A stretch of DNA of 64,000 nt from Variovorax fucosicus (GCF_030316825.1 NZ_JASZYU010000002.1:1054001-1118000), one strand, 5' to 3'. Counted from the first letter of the stretch, positions 1 to 9,186 are shown. The notes: a model not told the origin generated them from the sequence alone. Program-made: numbers and translations.

Positions 1-167
1 CGGGCCGGAACTTCGTTCATGGGGATGGCCAGCAGCGTGAAGCCGGCTGGCGTGACGCTGGCGGTCTGCCGTTCCCAGGGCTCGCGCACGTCCAGCAGCA
101 CCGGCGCGGCGGCTGGGTCTACGGCGAACCATGCGGCCAGATCGGCGGGGGCGACTTGATCTATCAC
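1..167 (-). CDS. Rhodanese-like domain protein, N-terminal part (runs off the window)
   Basis: The minus strand from a GTG at 167 reads V-I-D-Q-V-A-P-A-D-L and then V-L-L-D-V-R-E-P-W-E, the usual start of a single rhodanese domain (the LLDVRE strand-turn). The catalytic Cys loop lies beyond base 1, so activity cannot be judged. It begins 10 bases after the stop of the pcm-like gene and is probably co-transcribed with it. A small rhodanese after this methyltransferase, often followed by a TolC-type porin, is a common Comamonadaceae order as I recall it. No good ribosome binding site is visible, so the start is tentative. Confidence 0.75.
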   Translation of the reverse strand, partial: MIDQVAPADLAAWFAVDPAAAPVLLDVREPWERQTASVTPAGFTLLAIPMNEVPA

Positions 168-177
168 GGCGTTGCGA

Positions 178-861
178 TCAAAAACTGAAGCGCGACGGCT
201 CTGGGAAATTGAGCAGGCGCGGCGCCACGGTGTCCCAGGGCTGGGCGGTGCTCCACTGGCCTTCGCCGGTGCGGGTGACGATGTGGGTGCGCATCATGGG
301 CTCCTCGCCGACGATCGCCACCAGGCGGCCACCGACGTTGAGGGAGCTCAGCAGGCTTTGCGGAATCTTCGCGACCGAGCCGCTGAGCACGATCACGTCG
401 AAGCTCGGGCCGCTCGGCAGCGGCTTGGAGCCGTCGGCGTTGCGCACCTCGACATTGCTCACGCCGTTGCGGCGCAGCGTTTCGGCGGCGCTGGCGGCCA
501 GCGCGGGGTTGATTTCGAGTGTCAGCACGCTGGCTGCGCGGTGCGCGAGCAGGGCGGCCATGAAGCCGGAGCCGGTGCCGATCTCGAGCACCGTTTCATC
601 CTTTTGCACCTGCAGATCGTGCAGCGTGCGGGCCTCGATCTTGGGCGCCAGCATGGTTTCGCCGGACACGCTGCCGTCGCCCAGGGGCAGTTCCATGTCG
701 AAGAAGGCCAGCGCGCGATGGGCCTGGGGCACGTAGTCCTCGCGCCGGATCTCGCCCAGCAGCGCGAGGATCGCCGGATCGTGCACGTCCCAGGGACGGA
801 TCTGCTGCTCGATCATGTTGAAGCGCAGGTGCGCAAGGGTGGGGTTGGCGTTGGGGTTCAT
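178..861 (-). CDS. pcm: Protein-L-isoaspartate O-methyltransferase family protein
   Basis: 227 residues. SAM-dependent methyltransferase of the PCMT family, which repairs isoaspartyl residues in aged proteins in the cytoplasm. The SAM-binding motif I is VLEIGTGSGF at residues 91-100, preceded by the family's GETMLAPKIEART stretch (residues 67-79) that corresponds to the substrate-binding segment; a later NADGSKPLP matches the family's NDGSxGxP motif. Classic Pcm has GQT(I/M)SQP where this protein has GETMLAP, so it belongs to the divergent beta-proteobacterial branch and true repair activity is an inference. It is followed by a rhodanese gene on the same strand. Confidence 0.8.
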   Translation of the reverse strand: MNPNANPTLAHLRFNMIEQQIRPWDVHDPAILALLGEIRREDYVPQAHRALAFFDMELPLGDGSVSGETMLAPKIEARTLHDLQVQKDETVLEIGTGSGFMAALLAHRAASVLTLEINPALAASAAETLRRNGVSNVEVRNADGSKPLPSGPSFDVIVLSGSVAKIPQSLLSSLNVGGRLVAIVGEEPMMRTHIVTRTGEGQWSTAQPWDTVAPRLLNFPEPSRFSF

Positions 862-878
862 GGTCTTTCTCCGTCGGG

Positions 879-3800
879 TCAGGACAAACCCTTGATTTTA
901 GGTGGCGCGCCCAGCGGCAGCGCCGGCGCACGGTGCCAATGCCGTTTGGCCCAGGCGCCAAGGTCGTCGAGATAGCAGTACACGACCGGCACCACCACCA
1001 GCGTCAGCAGCGACGAGGTGATCACCCCGCCGATCACGGCCTGGCCCATCGGTGCGCGCTGCTCGGCGCCTTCGCTGAGCGCAAACGCCAGCGGCACCAT
1101 GCCGAAAATCATCGCCAGCGTGGTCATCAGGATCGGGCGCAGCCGCACGCGCGCGGCCAGCAGCAGGGCCTCGGCGCGCGGCAGGCCGGGCACGCTGCTG
1201 CCGTCCGGCGCGATGCCCGGCTCGCGCGCACGGATCGCAAAGTCCACCAGCAGGATCGCGTTCTTGGTGACCAGGCCCATCAGCATCACGATGCCGATGA
1301 TCGAGAACATCGACAGCGTCGAGCGGAACATCAGCAGCGCCAGCACCACGCCGATCAGCGTGAGGGGCAGCGCGGTCATCAGCGCCAGCGGCTGCAGGAA
1401 GCTCTTGAACTGGCTGGCCAGGATCATGTAGATGAAGATGATCGCCAGCGCCAGCGCCGAGACCGCATAGCCGAACGACTCCTGCATGTTCTTGGTGGCG
1501 CCGCTGAACTGCCAGCCGTAGCCGGGCGGAAAGGCAATGCCTTCGAGCGCTGCGCGGATGTCGGCCGACACTTCACCGGCCGAGCGGCCGCCGGTGTTGG
1601 CATTGATCGAGACCTCGCGTGCCAGCGCGCGGCGGTTGATCTGGTTCGGCCCGGTTGCTTCGCGCACGTCGGCCACCTGCTGCAGGCGCACGATGCGGCT
1701 GCTGCCGTCGGCGTTGGCGCCCATCGTGGTGCTCGCGAACGGCAGCCGCGCCAGGTCGGCCGGCGCGTTGCGCACTTCGGGCGCGAGCCGCACGTTCACG
1801 TCGTAGGTCTGGTCGTCGGGCGCGCGCCAGTTGCCGACCGTGGTGCCGGCCACCAGCGTGCGCAGCGCGCTCGCGATCGGCGCCACGCCGAGGCCGAGGT
1901 CGGACGCCGCGTCGCGCCGCACCACGATGTTGACCGTCGGCTTGTTCGGCTTGAGGCTGGAGTCCAGGTCGACCAGGCCGGGCACGCCGCGGATGCGCTC
2001 GGTCACGAGCTGCGTGAGGCGCTCCAGTTCTTTCAGGTCGGGGCCCTGCAGCGAGAACTCGATCGCCTTGTTGCCGCCGACCGAATCGCGCAGGCCCACG
2101 TGGGTGACGGTGATGCCGGGCACCGTGCGCAGGCGCTCGCGCAGCACGGCCGACATCGCATCGACGCTGCGGCTGCGATCCTTGCGATCGACCAGCCGCA
2201 CGTAGATGCTCGCGTACATCTTGCCCTGCGCGTCGCCGGTGTTGATGGTGGAGAGCGTGTAGCGCACCTCGGGCATCTCGCGCAGGATGCCTTCGACCTG
2301 GCGCGCCTTGGCTTCGGTCACTTCGAGCGACGAGCCGACCGGCGTGTAGAAGTTGATGGCGGTTTCGGAGAAGTCGGCCTTGGGCACGAACTCGGTGCCG
2401 AGCAGCGGCACCATGAACACGCTGCCGACGAAGATGCCGAGCGCAGCCAGCAGCGTGGCGAGCTTGTGGCCGAGCGACCAGCGCAGGATGCCCTGGTAGG
2501 CCTCGGCCAGCTTCTCTGTCGCGTCGTCGAACCAGCCGGTGACGCGGCCGATGGTCTTGTCGTAGAAGGTCACGGGCGCTTCGCGCTTGCCCTGCTTGTC
2601 GATCGCGGGGTCGTGCCAGATGCTCGAGAGCATCGGGTCGAGCGTGAAGCTCACGAACATCGAGATCAGCACGGCCGCCACGATCGTGATGCCGAACTCG
2701 TGGAAGAACTTGCCGATGATGCCGCCCATGAAACCGATCGGCAGGAACACCGCCACGATCGAGAGCGTGGTGGCCAGCACGGCGAGGCCGATTTCCTGGG
2801 TGCCGTCGAGCGCGGCCTGGAACGGCGCCTTGCCCAACTGCACGTGGCGCACGATGTTTTCGCGCACCACGATCGCGTCGTCGATCAGCAGGCCGACGCA
2901 CAGCGACAGCGCCATCAGCGTCACCATGTTGATGGTGAAGCCGAACATCTGCATGAACCAGAAGGTGCCGATCAGCGCGATCGGCAGGGTCAGCCCGGTG
3001 ATCACGGTCGAGCGCCACGAATTGAGGAACAGGAACACGATCAGCACGGTGAGCAGCGCGCCTTCGATCAGCGTCTGCCGCACGTTCTTCACGCCGACCC
3101 GGATCTGGCGCGAGGCATCGCCGATCGGCTCCAGCAGCACGCCCGGCGGCAGTTGCGGCCGGATCTCTGCGATTGCCTTGACCAGCCCGTCGACCACGCC
3201 GATGGTGTTCTCGTCCTGCGCCTTCTGCACCGACAGCAGCAGCGTGCGCTGGCCGTTGTAGAGCGCGAGGCTGTCGATTTCCTGTGCGCCGTCGGCCACG
3301 CGCGCAACCTGCTCGACGCGGATCGGTGCGCCGCCCTTGCGCGTGACGATGATCTTGCCGAAGTCTTCCGGCCGCTCCATGCGGGCATCGATCTGCACCA
3401 CGCGATCCTGTTCGAGCGAGCGCACCGAGCCCACCGGCAGTGCCTGGTTTTCGCTGCGCACTGCGCTCACCACCTGGTCGGCGCTGACGCCGAGCGCTTC
3501 CATCGCCTGCGGGTTGAGGTAGAGGTTGATCTCGCGCTTGGTGCCGCCCACCAGCGTGACGGAGCCGACGCCGCGCACGTTTTCAAGCCGCTTCTTCAAC
3601 ACCTGGTCGGCCCAGTTGGTGAGCTCCACCGCACTCGGCTGCTGCTTGACAGCCGGATCGGGCAGCACGGCGACCGACCACACGGGGCGCGACGCCGGGT
3701 CGAAGCGCAGCACGCGCGGGTCTTTCACCTCGTCGCGGAACAGCGGACGCACCGCGGCCACCTTTTCGCGCACGTCGTCGGCCGCCTTGCGCCCGTCGAC

Positions 3801-4094
3801 GTACAGCTGGAACTCGATGATGACGACCGACTGGCCTTCGTAGCTGCGCGAGGTGAGGGCGTTGATGCCGGCGATCGAGTTGACGCCTTCCTCGACCTTC
3901 TTGGTGACTTCGCTCTCGACGATCTCGGGCGACGCACCGGGGTACTCGGTGATGACCACCACCACCGGAAAGTCGATGTTCGGAAACTGGTCGACCTGCA
4001 GCCGCTGGTAGGAAAAGATGCCGAGCACCACCAGCGCCAGCATCAGCATGGTCGCGAACACCGGATTGCGGAGGCTGACGCGCGTGAACCACAT
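879..4094 (-). CDS. RND multidrug efflux transporter, inner-membrane permease (AcrB/MexF type)
   Basis: 1,071 residues, the normal size for the HAE-1 family. Proton-driven efflux pump that works as a trimer with a membrane fusion protein and an outer-membrane channel. Seen: N-terminal TM1 followed by a large periplasmic loop, the TM4 proton-relay segment LLIDDAIVV (around residues 402-410) with its paired aspartates, and the TM10 lysine segment GLVTKNAILLVDFA (around 945). It begins 16 bases after the stop of the fusion-protein gene, in a tetR-mfp-rnd operon. No outer-membrane factor gene is in view, so a TolC/OprM partner must lie elsewhere, possibly beyond base 1. Substrate not predictable. 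Confidence 0.93.
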   Translation of the reverse strand: MWFTRVSLRNPVFATMLMLALVVLGIFSYQRLQVDQFPNIDFPVVVVITEYPGASPEIVESEVTKKVEEGVNSIAGINALTSRSYEGQSVVIIEFQLYVDGRKAADDVREKVAAVRPLFRDEVKDPRVLRFDPASRPVWSVAVLPDPAVKQQPSAVELTNWADQVLKKRLENVRGVGSVTLVGGTKREINLYLNPQAMEALGVSADQVVSAVRSENQALPVGSVRSLEQDRVVQIDARMERPEDFGKIIVTRKGGAPIRVEQVARVADGAQEIDSLALYNGQRTLLLSVQKAQDENTIGVVDGLVKAIAEIRPQLPPGVLLEPIGDASRQIRVGVKNVRQTLIEGALLTVLIVFLFLNSWRSTVITGLTLPIALIGTFWFMQMFGFTINMVTLMALSLCVGLLIDDAIVVRENIVRHVQLGKAPFQAALDGTQEIGLAVLATTLSIVAVFLPIGFMGGIIGKFFHEFGITIVAAVLISMFVSFTLDPMLSSIWHDPAIDKQGKREAPVTFYDKTIGRVTGWFDDATEKLAEAYQGILRWSLGHKLATLLAALGIFVGSVFMVPLLGTEFVPKADFSETAINFYTPVGSSLEVTEAKARQVEGILREMPEVRYTLSTINTGDAQGKMYASIYVRLVDRKDRSRSVDAMSAVLRERLRTVPGITVTHVGLRDSVGGNKAIEFSLQGPDLKELERLTQLVTERIRGVPGLVDLDSSLKPNKPTVNIVVRRDAASDLGLGVAPIASALRTLVAGTTVGNWRAPDDQTYDVNVRLAPEVRNAPADLARLPFASTTMGANADGSSRIVRLQQVADVREATGPNQINRRALAREVSINANTGGRSAGEVSADIRAALEGIAFPPGYGWQFSGATKNMQESFGYAVSALALAIIFIYMILASQFKSFLQPLALMTALPLTLIGVVLALLMFRSTLSMFSIIGIVMLMGLVTKNAILLVDFAIRAREPGIAPDGSSVPGLPRAEALLLAARVRLRPILMTTLAMIFGMVPLAFALSEGAEQRAPMGQAVIGGVITSSLLTLVVVPVVYCYLDDLGAWAKRHWHRAPALPLGAPPKIKGLS

Positions 4095-4109
4095 GGGGGC
4101 GGGTGTCGC

Positions 4110-5288
4110 TCAGGGCGCCGTGCGCGCCGGCCCGGGCGCAGCGGCCGCGGCCAGTTTCACCCGCGTGCCTTCGCGCAGCGGGCCGATGCTGCCGGCCACG
4201 ACCAGCGCGCCGTCCTCGATGCCGCTCACCGCCACGAAGGTCTGGCCGTCGAGCTGGCCGCGCAGCCCCGTCTGCACCGGCCGGTGCACGATGCGGCCAT
4301 CGACCACCGCTTGCACATAGGGCGCCGGCTTGTCGATGCGCACCGCGGTGAGCGGCAGGGCCAGCGCCGTGCTGCGCCCGACGTCGATGCTGCCCTGCGC
4401 GAACAGGCCCTGGCGAAAGCCGGTGGCGCTGTCGAGCCGCAGGTAGACCAGCACGCTGCGGCTGCCGGCCTGCGCGCTCGGGTTCACGCGCACCACGCTG
4501 GCATCGACGCGGCGCTCGGCGGGCGTGGCGCCTAGCGCACTGCCTTCGATCTGCAGCGTGGCGCGCTGGCCGACCCGCACCGCGACCGAGTCGGCCGCGG
4601 CCAGCGTGGCCTCGACCTCGATGCGGCTCAGGTCGACTACCTCGATCACGCGGCCCTCGACGGCGATGCGTTCGCCCGGCTGCGCCAGGCGTTGTGCCAC
4701 CTGGCCGGTGATCGGGCTCTTGAGCACGGTGTCGTTCAGCGACTTGCGCGCCACCTCCACGGCCGCGAGCGCGGCGCGGTGGGTCGAGCGCGCGGCATTG
4801 AGGTTGGACTGCGAGGTGTCGAGCGCAGTGCGCGAGATGAAGCCCTGGTCCACCAGCGCCTGGTTGTTGTCGAAGGTGCGCTGCGCCACGTCGGCCTGGG
4901 CGGCGGCCGAATCGGCCTGTTCCTGCGCCTGTCGAACGCGGGAGGTGTATTCGACCGGGTCGATGCGTGCGATCACCTGGCCGGCCGTGACCGTGTCGCC
5001 CTCGCGCACCGTGAGATCCATGAGCTCGCCGGCAACGCGGGCCTTGACCACGGCCCAGTCGACCGCCCGCAACGTGCCCGACACCGGCAGCGTTTGCGCC
5101 AGTGCGCGCGGCCCCGCGCGCACGACTTCGGCCGGGTTCAGCACCACTTCGGTTTCTGCCGGCTTCGCGGCAGCGGTGGCCACTGCTGCCTGCTGCGCCC
5201 TGCGCGCCGACACCGCGCGCAGCACCGCGCCGGCAATCAGCAGCAGCAGCAGCGCCGCCAGCATCCAGCGCCACCAGGCTCGTTTCAT
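4110..5288 (-). CDS. RND efflux periplasmic adaptor (HlyD/AcrA family)
   Basis: 392 residues from the ATG at 5288, chosen because it starts with a clear signal/anchor (MKRAWWRW then a Leu/Ala-rich helix). It bridges the RND pump to the outer-membrane channel. Order: membrane anchor, lipoyl half-motif with G-E-L-M-D-L-T-V-R-E-G-D-T-V, an alpha-helical hairpin rich in Ala/Gln (about residues 110-190), second lipoyl half with V-A-Q-R-L-A-Q-P-G-E-R, beta-barrel and C-terminal membrane-proximal domain. Its ATG overlaps the TGA of the tetR gene (ATGA), so the two are translationally coupled. A longer reading frame starting 24 bases upstream is possible but has no signal-peptide logic. Confidence 0.9.
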   Translation of the reverse strand: MKRAWWRWMLAALLLLLIAGAVLRAVSARRAQQAAVATAAAKPAETEVVLNPAEVVRAGPRALAQTLPVSGTLRAVDWAVVKARVAGELMDLTVREGDTVTAGQVIARIDPVEYTSRVRQAQEQADSAAAQADVAQRTFDNNQALVDQGFISRTALDTSQSNLNAARSTHRAALAAVEVARKSLNDTVLKSPITGQVAQRLAQPGERIAVEGRVIEVVDLSRIEVEATLAAADSVAVRVGQRATLQIEGSALGATPAERRVDASVVRVNPSAQAGSRSVLVYLRLDSATGFRQGLFAQGSIDVGRSTALALPLTAVRIDKPAPYVQAVVDGRIVHRPVQTGLRGQLDGQTFVAVSGIEDGALVVAGSIGPLREGTRVKLAAAAAPGPARTAP

Positions 5289-5962
5289 GCGCCGCTCCCG
5301 TCCGGGGTGCAAAGGCCGCCCAGCAGGGTTTCGGCCTGCAGGGTGATGTACTTTTCGGGATCCAGCTCGACCCCGGGATCCATGCAGATGTTGCCCGAGT
5401 GCTTGGACAGCATGAGAAAGATCATCGGTGCCAGCACGGTGTAGATCGCGAGGTCGACGTCGACTCCCTTGAACTCGCCGCGCTCGATGCCGCGCCGGAT
5501 CACGCGGCGCAGCAGTTCATGGCCGGGTTGCACCACTTCGGTCTGGTAGAACCTGGCCAGTTCCGGGAAGTTGCCACCCTCGCTCATCATGAGCTTGGTG
5601 ATGCCCGACACCTTGGTCGAGCCGACCCGCTCCCACCAGACGCGCATCACGTAGCGCAGCATGTCGGGCGTGCTGCCTTCGAAGGCCTCGAACTCCTGGT
5701 TCCACTCGCCAAAGCGACCCGAGAGGTTCTCGCGGATCACGGCCTTGAAGAGTTCTTCCTTGCTCGGGAAGTAGAGGAACAGCGTGCCCTTGGAAACCCC
5801 GGCCCGCGCCGCCACCTCTTCGGAGCGCGTGGCGGCAAAGCCCTTCTCGACGAACAGGTCGAGCGCCGCTTCCAGCAGCTCGCCGGGACGCGCCTCCTTG
5901 CGGCGTTCGCGCTTGGCGCGCACGGGGCACAGCTTGTCGGCAAGAAAGCGGGGAGTGGGCAT
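5285..5962 (-). CDS. TetR/AcrR family repressor of the RND pump operon
   Basis: 225 residues from the ATG at 5962. N-terminal helix-turn-helix at about residues 45-65 (TRSEEVAARAGVSKGTLFLY, then FPSKEELF), the standard TetR signature; the rest is a helical ligand-binding domain. First gene of a three-gene operon with an RND adaptor and permease, so it very likely represses its own operon and is released by a pump substrate. The start at 5962 is preferred to an upstream in-frame ATG because a palindromic operator (5971-5990) lies directly in front of it, inside the longer reading frame. Ligand unknown. Confidence 0.88.
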   Translation of the reverse strand: MPTPRFLADKLCPVRAKRERRKEARPGELLEAALDLFVEKGFAATRSEEVAARAGVSKGTLFLYFPSKEELFKAVIRENLSGRFGEWNQEFEAFEGSTPDMLRYVMRVWWERVGSTKVSGITKLMMSEGGNFPELARFYQTEVVQPGHELLRRVIRRGIERGEFKGVDVDLAIYTVLAPMIFLMLSKHSGNICMDPGVELDPEKYITLQAETLLGGLCTPDGSGA

Positions 5963-5970
5963 GAAAGTTA

Positions 5971-5990
5971 ATGACTGACGGGTTAGTAAT
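5971..5990. promoter_or_regulatory. Probable TetR operator (imperfect inverted repeat)
   Basis: Half-sites ATGACTGAC (5971-5979) and GTTAGTAAT (5982-5990) are inverted repeats matching at 7 of 9 positions around a GG centre. The site sits 8 bases upstream of the repressor ATG and between the divergent tetR-mfp-rnd operon and msrA, where an autoregulated TetR protein would bind. Inferred from position and symmetry only. Confidence 0.6.
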
Positions 5991-6065
5991 GTAGTGAGCG
6001 CCATCCCAGCCGTCAAGCCGCCACAATACCGGGCCCGCGCTTTTTACCCTCTCCGGAGTTTCGTC

Positions 6066-6617
6066 ATGTCGTCCCCTGTTCCTGCCACTGAAACCATCGT
6101 CCTCGGCGGCGGCTGCTTCTGGTGCACCGAGGCCGTGTTCGACCGGGTGCAGGGCGTGACCGATGTGGAATCGGGCTACTGCAATGGCCAGGTGCCCAAC
6201 CCGACCTACGAGCAGGTCTGCAGCGGCCGCACCGGTGCGGTGGAAGTGGTCAGGGTCCAGTTCGACACCGCCCAGATCACGTTGCGCGAGATCCTCGAGA
6301 TCTTCTTCGTCGTGCACGACCCCACTACCCTGAACCGCCAGGGCAACGACACCGGCACGCAATACCGCAGTGGTATCTACACCACCAGCGAGGCGCAGCG
6401 CGAGGTGGCTCAGTCGGTGATCCGCGAGATGGTCGAGAGCAAGACCTACCATTCGCCGATCGTCACCGAGGTGGTGCCGCTCGCCGGTTACTCGACCGCC
6501 GAGGCCTACCACCAGGACTACTTCCTGAACAACCCGAACCAGGGCTACTGCGCTTTCGTGGTCGGACCCAAGGTCGAGAAGTTCAGGAAGACTTTCGCCG
6601 CCAGGGTCAAGGACTGA
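6066..6617 (+). CDS. msrA: Peptide-methionine (S)-S-oxide reductase MsrA
   Basis: 183 residues. Reduces the S-epimer of methionine sulfoxide in proteins and free methionine, with thioredoxin as reductant. The catalytic motif GGCFWC is at residues 15-20, with nucleophile Cys17; E-A-V-F follows as in the family. Further family blocks seen are the GYCNGQ(V)PNPTYEQVC segment with a probable resolving Cys, HDPTTLNRQGNDTGTQYRS and YHQDYFLNNPNQGYC, which supplies another C-terminal Cys. Start chosen at the ATG at 6066 rather than an upstream in-frame ATG, because the family begins about 10 residues before the catalytic motif. Divergent from the RND operon. Confidence 0.95.
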   Translation: MSSPVPATETIVLGGGCFWCTEAVFDRVQGVTDVESGYCNGQVPNPTYEQVCSGRTGAVEVVRVQFDTAQITLREILEIFFVVHDPTTLNRQGNDTGTQYRSGIYTTSEAQREVAQSVIREMVESKTYHSPIVTEVVPLAGYSTAEAYHQDYFLNNPNQGYCAFVVGPKVEKFRKTFAARVKD

Positions 6618-6643
6618 GCGTTCCCTTGCAAGCCAGCCTCTTC

Positions 6644-7012
6644 ATGTCCCGCAGCCGCCAGGCCGCACTGCTCGTCGCGCTCGCGGTGGCGCTGTGGGTG
6701 GCCGGCACGCTGGGGCTGGTGCACCGAACTGTGCATGTGCCCGGTGCGCCGCATGCGACGGTGCAGCAGGCTTCCGCCACCGCCAAGACGCACAGTCACG
6801 GCAACTGGGTCGCCGCGCTGTTCGGCCAGCATCATGAAGATGCCGACTGCCGGCTTTACGATCAACTGGCCCACGGCCCGGCCGCGCTCGGCGTGCCGAT
6901 GATGGTGTTGCCGCTGGTGCTGCCGGTGGCCGTTTTCGACTTTCTCGAGGGCCAGGCACTGGCCCGATGGGTTGCGCTGTTCGACGCGCGCGGCCCGCCT
7001 TCTTCTCGCTGA
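6644..7012 (+). CDS. Small His-rich exported/membrane protein next to a TonB receptor
   Basis: 122 residues. An N-terminal hydrophobic helix (about residues 7-27) works as signal peptide or anchor. It is followed by a His-rich stretch (HTVHVPGAPH, THSHGNW, GQHHEDADCRLYDQLAHG) and a second hydrophobic segment near residues 85-100. The block HHEDADCRLYDQL resembles small uncharacterised proteins (DUF2946-like) that sit beside metal-uptake receptors. It lies 80 bases upstream of a ZnuD-like receptor on the same strand, so a role in zinc or copper handling at the envelope is an inference. msrA ends 26 bases upstream. Confidence 0.65.
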   Translation: MSRSRQAALLVALAVALWVAGTLGLVHRTVHVPGAPHATVQQASATAKTHSHGNWVAALFGQHHEDADCRLYDQLAHGPAALGVPMMVLPLVLPVAVFDFLEGQALARWVALFDARGPPSSR

Positions 7013-7092
7013 ATCCCCTCTGACTTTCCGGTTGCTGCGCCTCCTTGTCTGGGGCCGCGGCCGGCGGCGTATTGATTCAACGAGTTTTCACC

Positions 7093-9186
7093 ATGACCCC
7101 CTTTGTCTTCCATCGCAACGCCGTGGGCGTTGCCATCCTGTCCCTCGCCTCGCTGGCCGCCGGCGCCCAGCAAGCCGAACCCGCACCAGCCGATGCGGCG
7201 CCCACCCTGAAGGAAATCACCGTCACCGGCAACCCGCTCGGTGGCGCCGAACTGATCGCGCCGACCACCTCGCTGTCGGGCGAGGCGCTGTTGCTGCGCT
7301 CGCAGTCCACGCTCGGCGAGACGCTGGACGGACTGCCCGGTGTGAGCAGCAGCTACTTCGGCCCGAACGCGAGCCGGCCCATCGTTCGCGGACAGGACGG
7401 CGACCGCATCCGCATCCTGCAGAACGGTGGCGGCGCGCCTGATGCCTCGGCGCTGAGCTACGACCACGCGGTGCCGGTCGACGCGCTGGTCACGGAACGC
7501 GTCGAGGTACTGCGCGGCCCGTCGGCGCTGCAGTACGGCGGCAGCGCGGTCGGCGGTGTGGTCAACATCATCGACAACCGCATTCCGAGCGAGCCGATCA
7601 ACGGCTTCGGCGGCCGTGCCGACCTGGGCTATGCCACCGGCAACAAGGAGAAGAACGGCGGCGTGGTGCTCGAAGGCGGCAATGACCGCTATGCACTGCA
7701 TGTGGATGCGTTCGACCGCCGCTCCGACGACGTGGCCGTCCCGATCGAGCTCGGCTGCAGCAAGCCCGGCTCGCCCTGGCTGGCGCGCCGCATCTGCAAC
7801 TCGGCGAACGAGGCACGCGGCGGGGCGATCGGCGGCTCGCTGTTCTTCGACCAGGGCTACATCGGCGCGTCGGCCAGCACCTACCGCAGCACCTACGGCA
7901 CCGTGGCCGAGGACGATGTGACGATCGGGATGAAGTCGGATCGCTATGCGCTCGAAGGCGAGTGGCGCCCGGGCGGCTTCTTCACGAGCGTGCATGCCAA
8001 GCTCAGCAGCACCGACTACCGCCACACCGAATACGAGGGCGGCACCGCCGGCACTACCTTCGCCAACAAGAGCAGCGACCTGCGCATCGAGGCGCGGCAC
8101 CAGAAGATCGGCAACCTCGAAGGGTTGATCGGTTTCACGAGCGAGCGCAACCGCTTTTCGGCCGATGGCGAAGAAGCCTTTGCGCCGCACAGCCGCACGC
8201 GGGCCAACGCGCTGTTCGTGCACGAAGAGCTCGGCATGCCGTGGGGCAAGCTGAGCTTCGGCGCCCGCACCGAGCAGGTCAAGGTCACGTCGCTCGGCTA
8301 CCCGGCCGATCCGGAGATCACGCGCTTCGCGGTCGGCGAGCGCAGCTTCAACCCGCACAGCGCGGCACTCGGCGCCCTGGTCAACCTCACGCCGCAGTGG
8401 CAACTGACGTCCAACCTGGCCTACACCGAGCGGGCGCCGAAGGACTATGAGCTGTTCGCCAACGGCCCGCACGTCGCGACTGCGGCGTGGGAGGTGGGCG
8501 ATCCGTCGCTGCAGAAGGAGAGGTCGGTCGGGTTCGATCTGGGCGCGCAATGGAAGTCGGGCGCCAACCGCGCCGGCGTCAACGCGTACGTCACGCGTTT
8601 TCGCAACTACATCGGTCTGACCGCGAGCGGCAACCAGCGCGACGAGGAGGGCAATGTCGTGACCGACCCTGCTGCCACCGACACGCTGGCCGAGTACGTC
8701 TACAGCGGCGTGCGGGCGCGTTTCACCGGCATCGAGGCCAGCGGCAACCTGCAGTTGCTCGGCCGTGATGGTTTCGCCCGCGCCAGCGACGGCTCGACGC
8801 TCGACCTCGAATGGCGCGGCGATCTGGTGCGGGCGACCAACACCGACACTGGCGAGCCGCTGCCACGCATCGCGCCGGTGCGGGTGGGCGCCACGCTGGT
8901 CTACGGCAACGGCCCATGGAGTGCGCGCTTCGGTTTCGATCACAACGCCGCGCAACATCGAGTGCCGTTGGTCGGCGCACGCGAGACCGATGCGTACACG
9001 CTGTGGAACGCATCGATCAGCTACCGCATGAAGGTGCAGCGCGCGGCGTTGACCTGGTATGCGCGTGTCGACAACATCACCAACAAGCTGGCTTACACGG
9101 CGACGTCGATCCTGACGACGACGGTGTATCCGGATGCGCCGCTGCCGGGGCGGACTTTGAAGGTTGGGTTGCGGGTGAATTTCTAG
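7093..9186 (+). CDS. TonB-dependent outer-membrane receptor, ZnuD-like (probable zinc uptake)
   Basis: 697 residues. Signal peptide (Ala-rich, ending near AAGAQQ), then the TonB-box region LKEITVTGNPL, a plug domain with RPIVRGQDGDRIRILQNGG and EVLRGPSALQYGGSAVGGVVN, and a 22-strand barrel ending in the aromatic residue of VGLRVNF. The plug sequence with SAVGGVVNIIDNRIP and a Cys-containing extracellular loop (GCSKPGS...RRICNS, around residues 220-235) are typical of ZnuD zinc receptors. Start at the ATG at 7093 in front of the signal peptide. No Zur box was recognised upstream, so zinc regulation is inferred from family and from the His-rich neighbour. Confidence 0.85.
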   Translation: MTPFVFHRNAVGVAILSLASLAAGAQQAEPAPADAAPTLKEITVTGNPLGGAELIAPTTSLSGEALLLRSQSTLGETLDGLPGVSSSYFGPNASRPIVRGQDGDRIRILQNGGGAPDASALSYDHAVPVDALVTERVEVLRGPSALQYGGSAVGGVVNIIDNRIPSEPINGFGGRADLGYATGNKEKNGGVVLEGGNDRYALHVDAFDRRSDDVAVPIELGCSKPGSPWLARRICNSANEARGGAIGGSLFFDQGYIGASASTYRSTYGTVAEDDVTIGMKSDRYALEGEWRPGGFFTSVHAKLSSTDYRHTEYEGGTAGTTFANKSSDLRIEARHQKIGNLEGLIGFTSERNRFSADGEEAFAPHSRTRANALFVHEELGMPWGKLSFGARTEQVKVTSLGYPADPEITRFAVGERSFNPHSAALGALVNLTPQWQLTSNLAYTERAPKDYELFANGPHVATAAWEVGDPSLQKERSVGFDLGAQWKSGANRAGVNAYVTRFRNYIGLTASGNQRDEEGNVVTDPAATDTLAEYVYSGVRARFTGIEASGNLQLLGRDGFARASDGSTLDLEWRGDLVRATNTDTGEPLPRIAPVRVGATLVYGNGPWSARFGFDHNAAQHRVPLVGARETDAYTLWNASISYRMKVQRAALTWYARVDNITNKLAYTATSILTTTVYPDAPLPGRTLKVGLRVNF

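Noticed and set aside
933-4535. A 1,200-codon open frame on the plus strand opposite the RND transporter gene
   Set aside because: Composition dominated by His, Arg, Gln and Ala, as expected from the antisense of a high-GC gene; no start context or family similarity, and the minus strand holds a clear AcrB-type gene.
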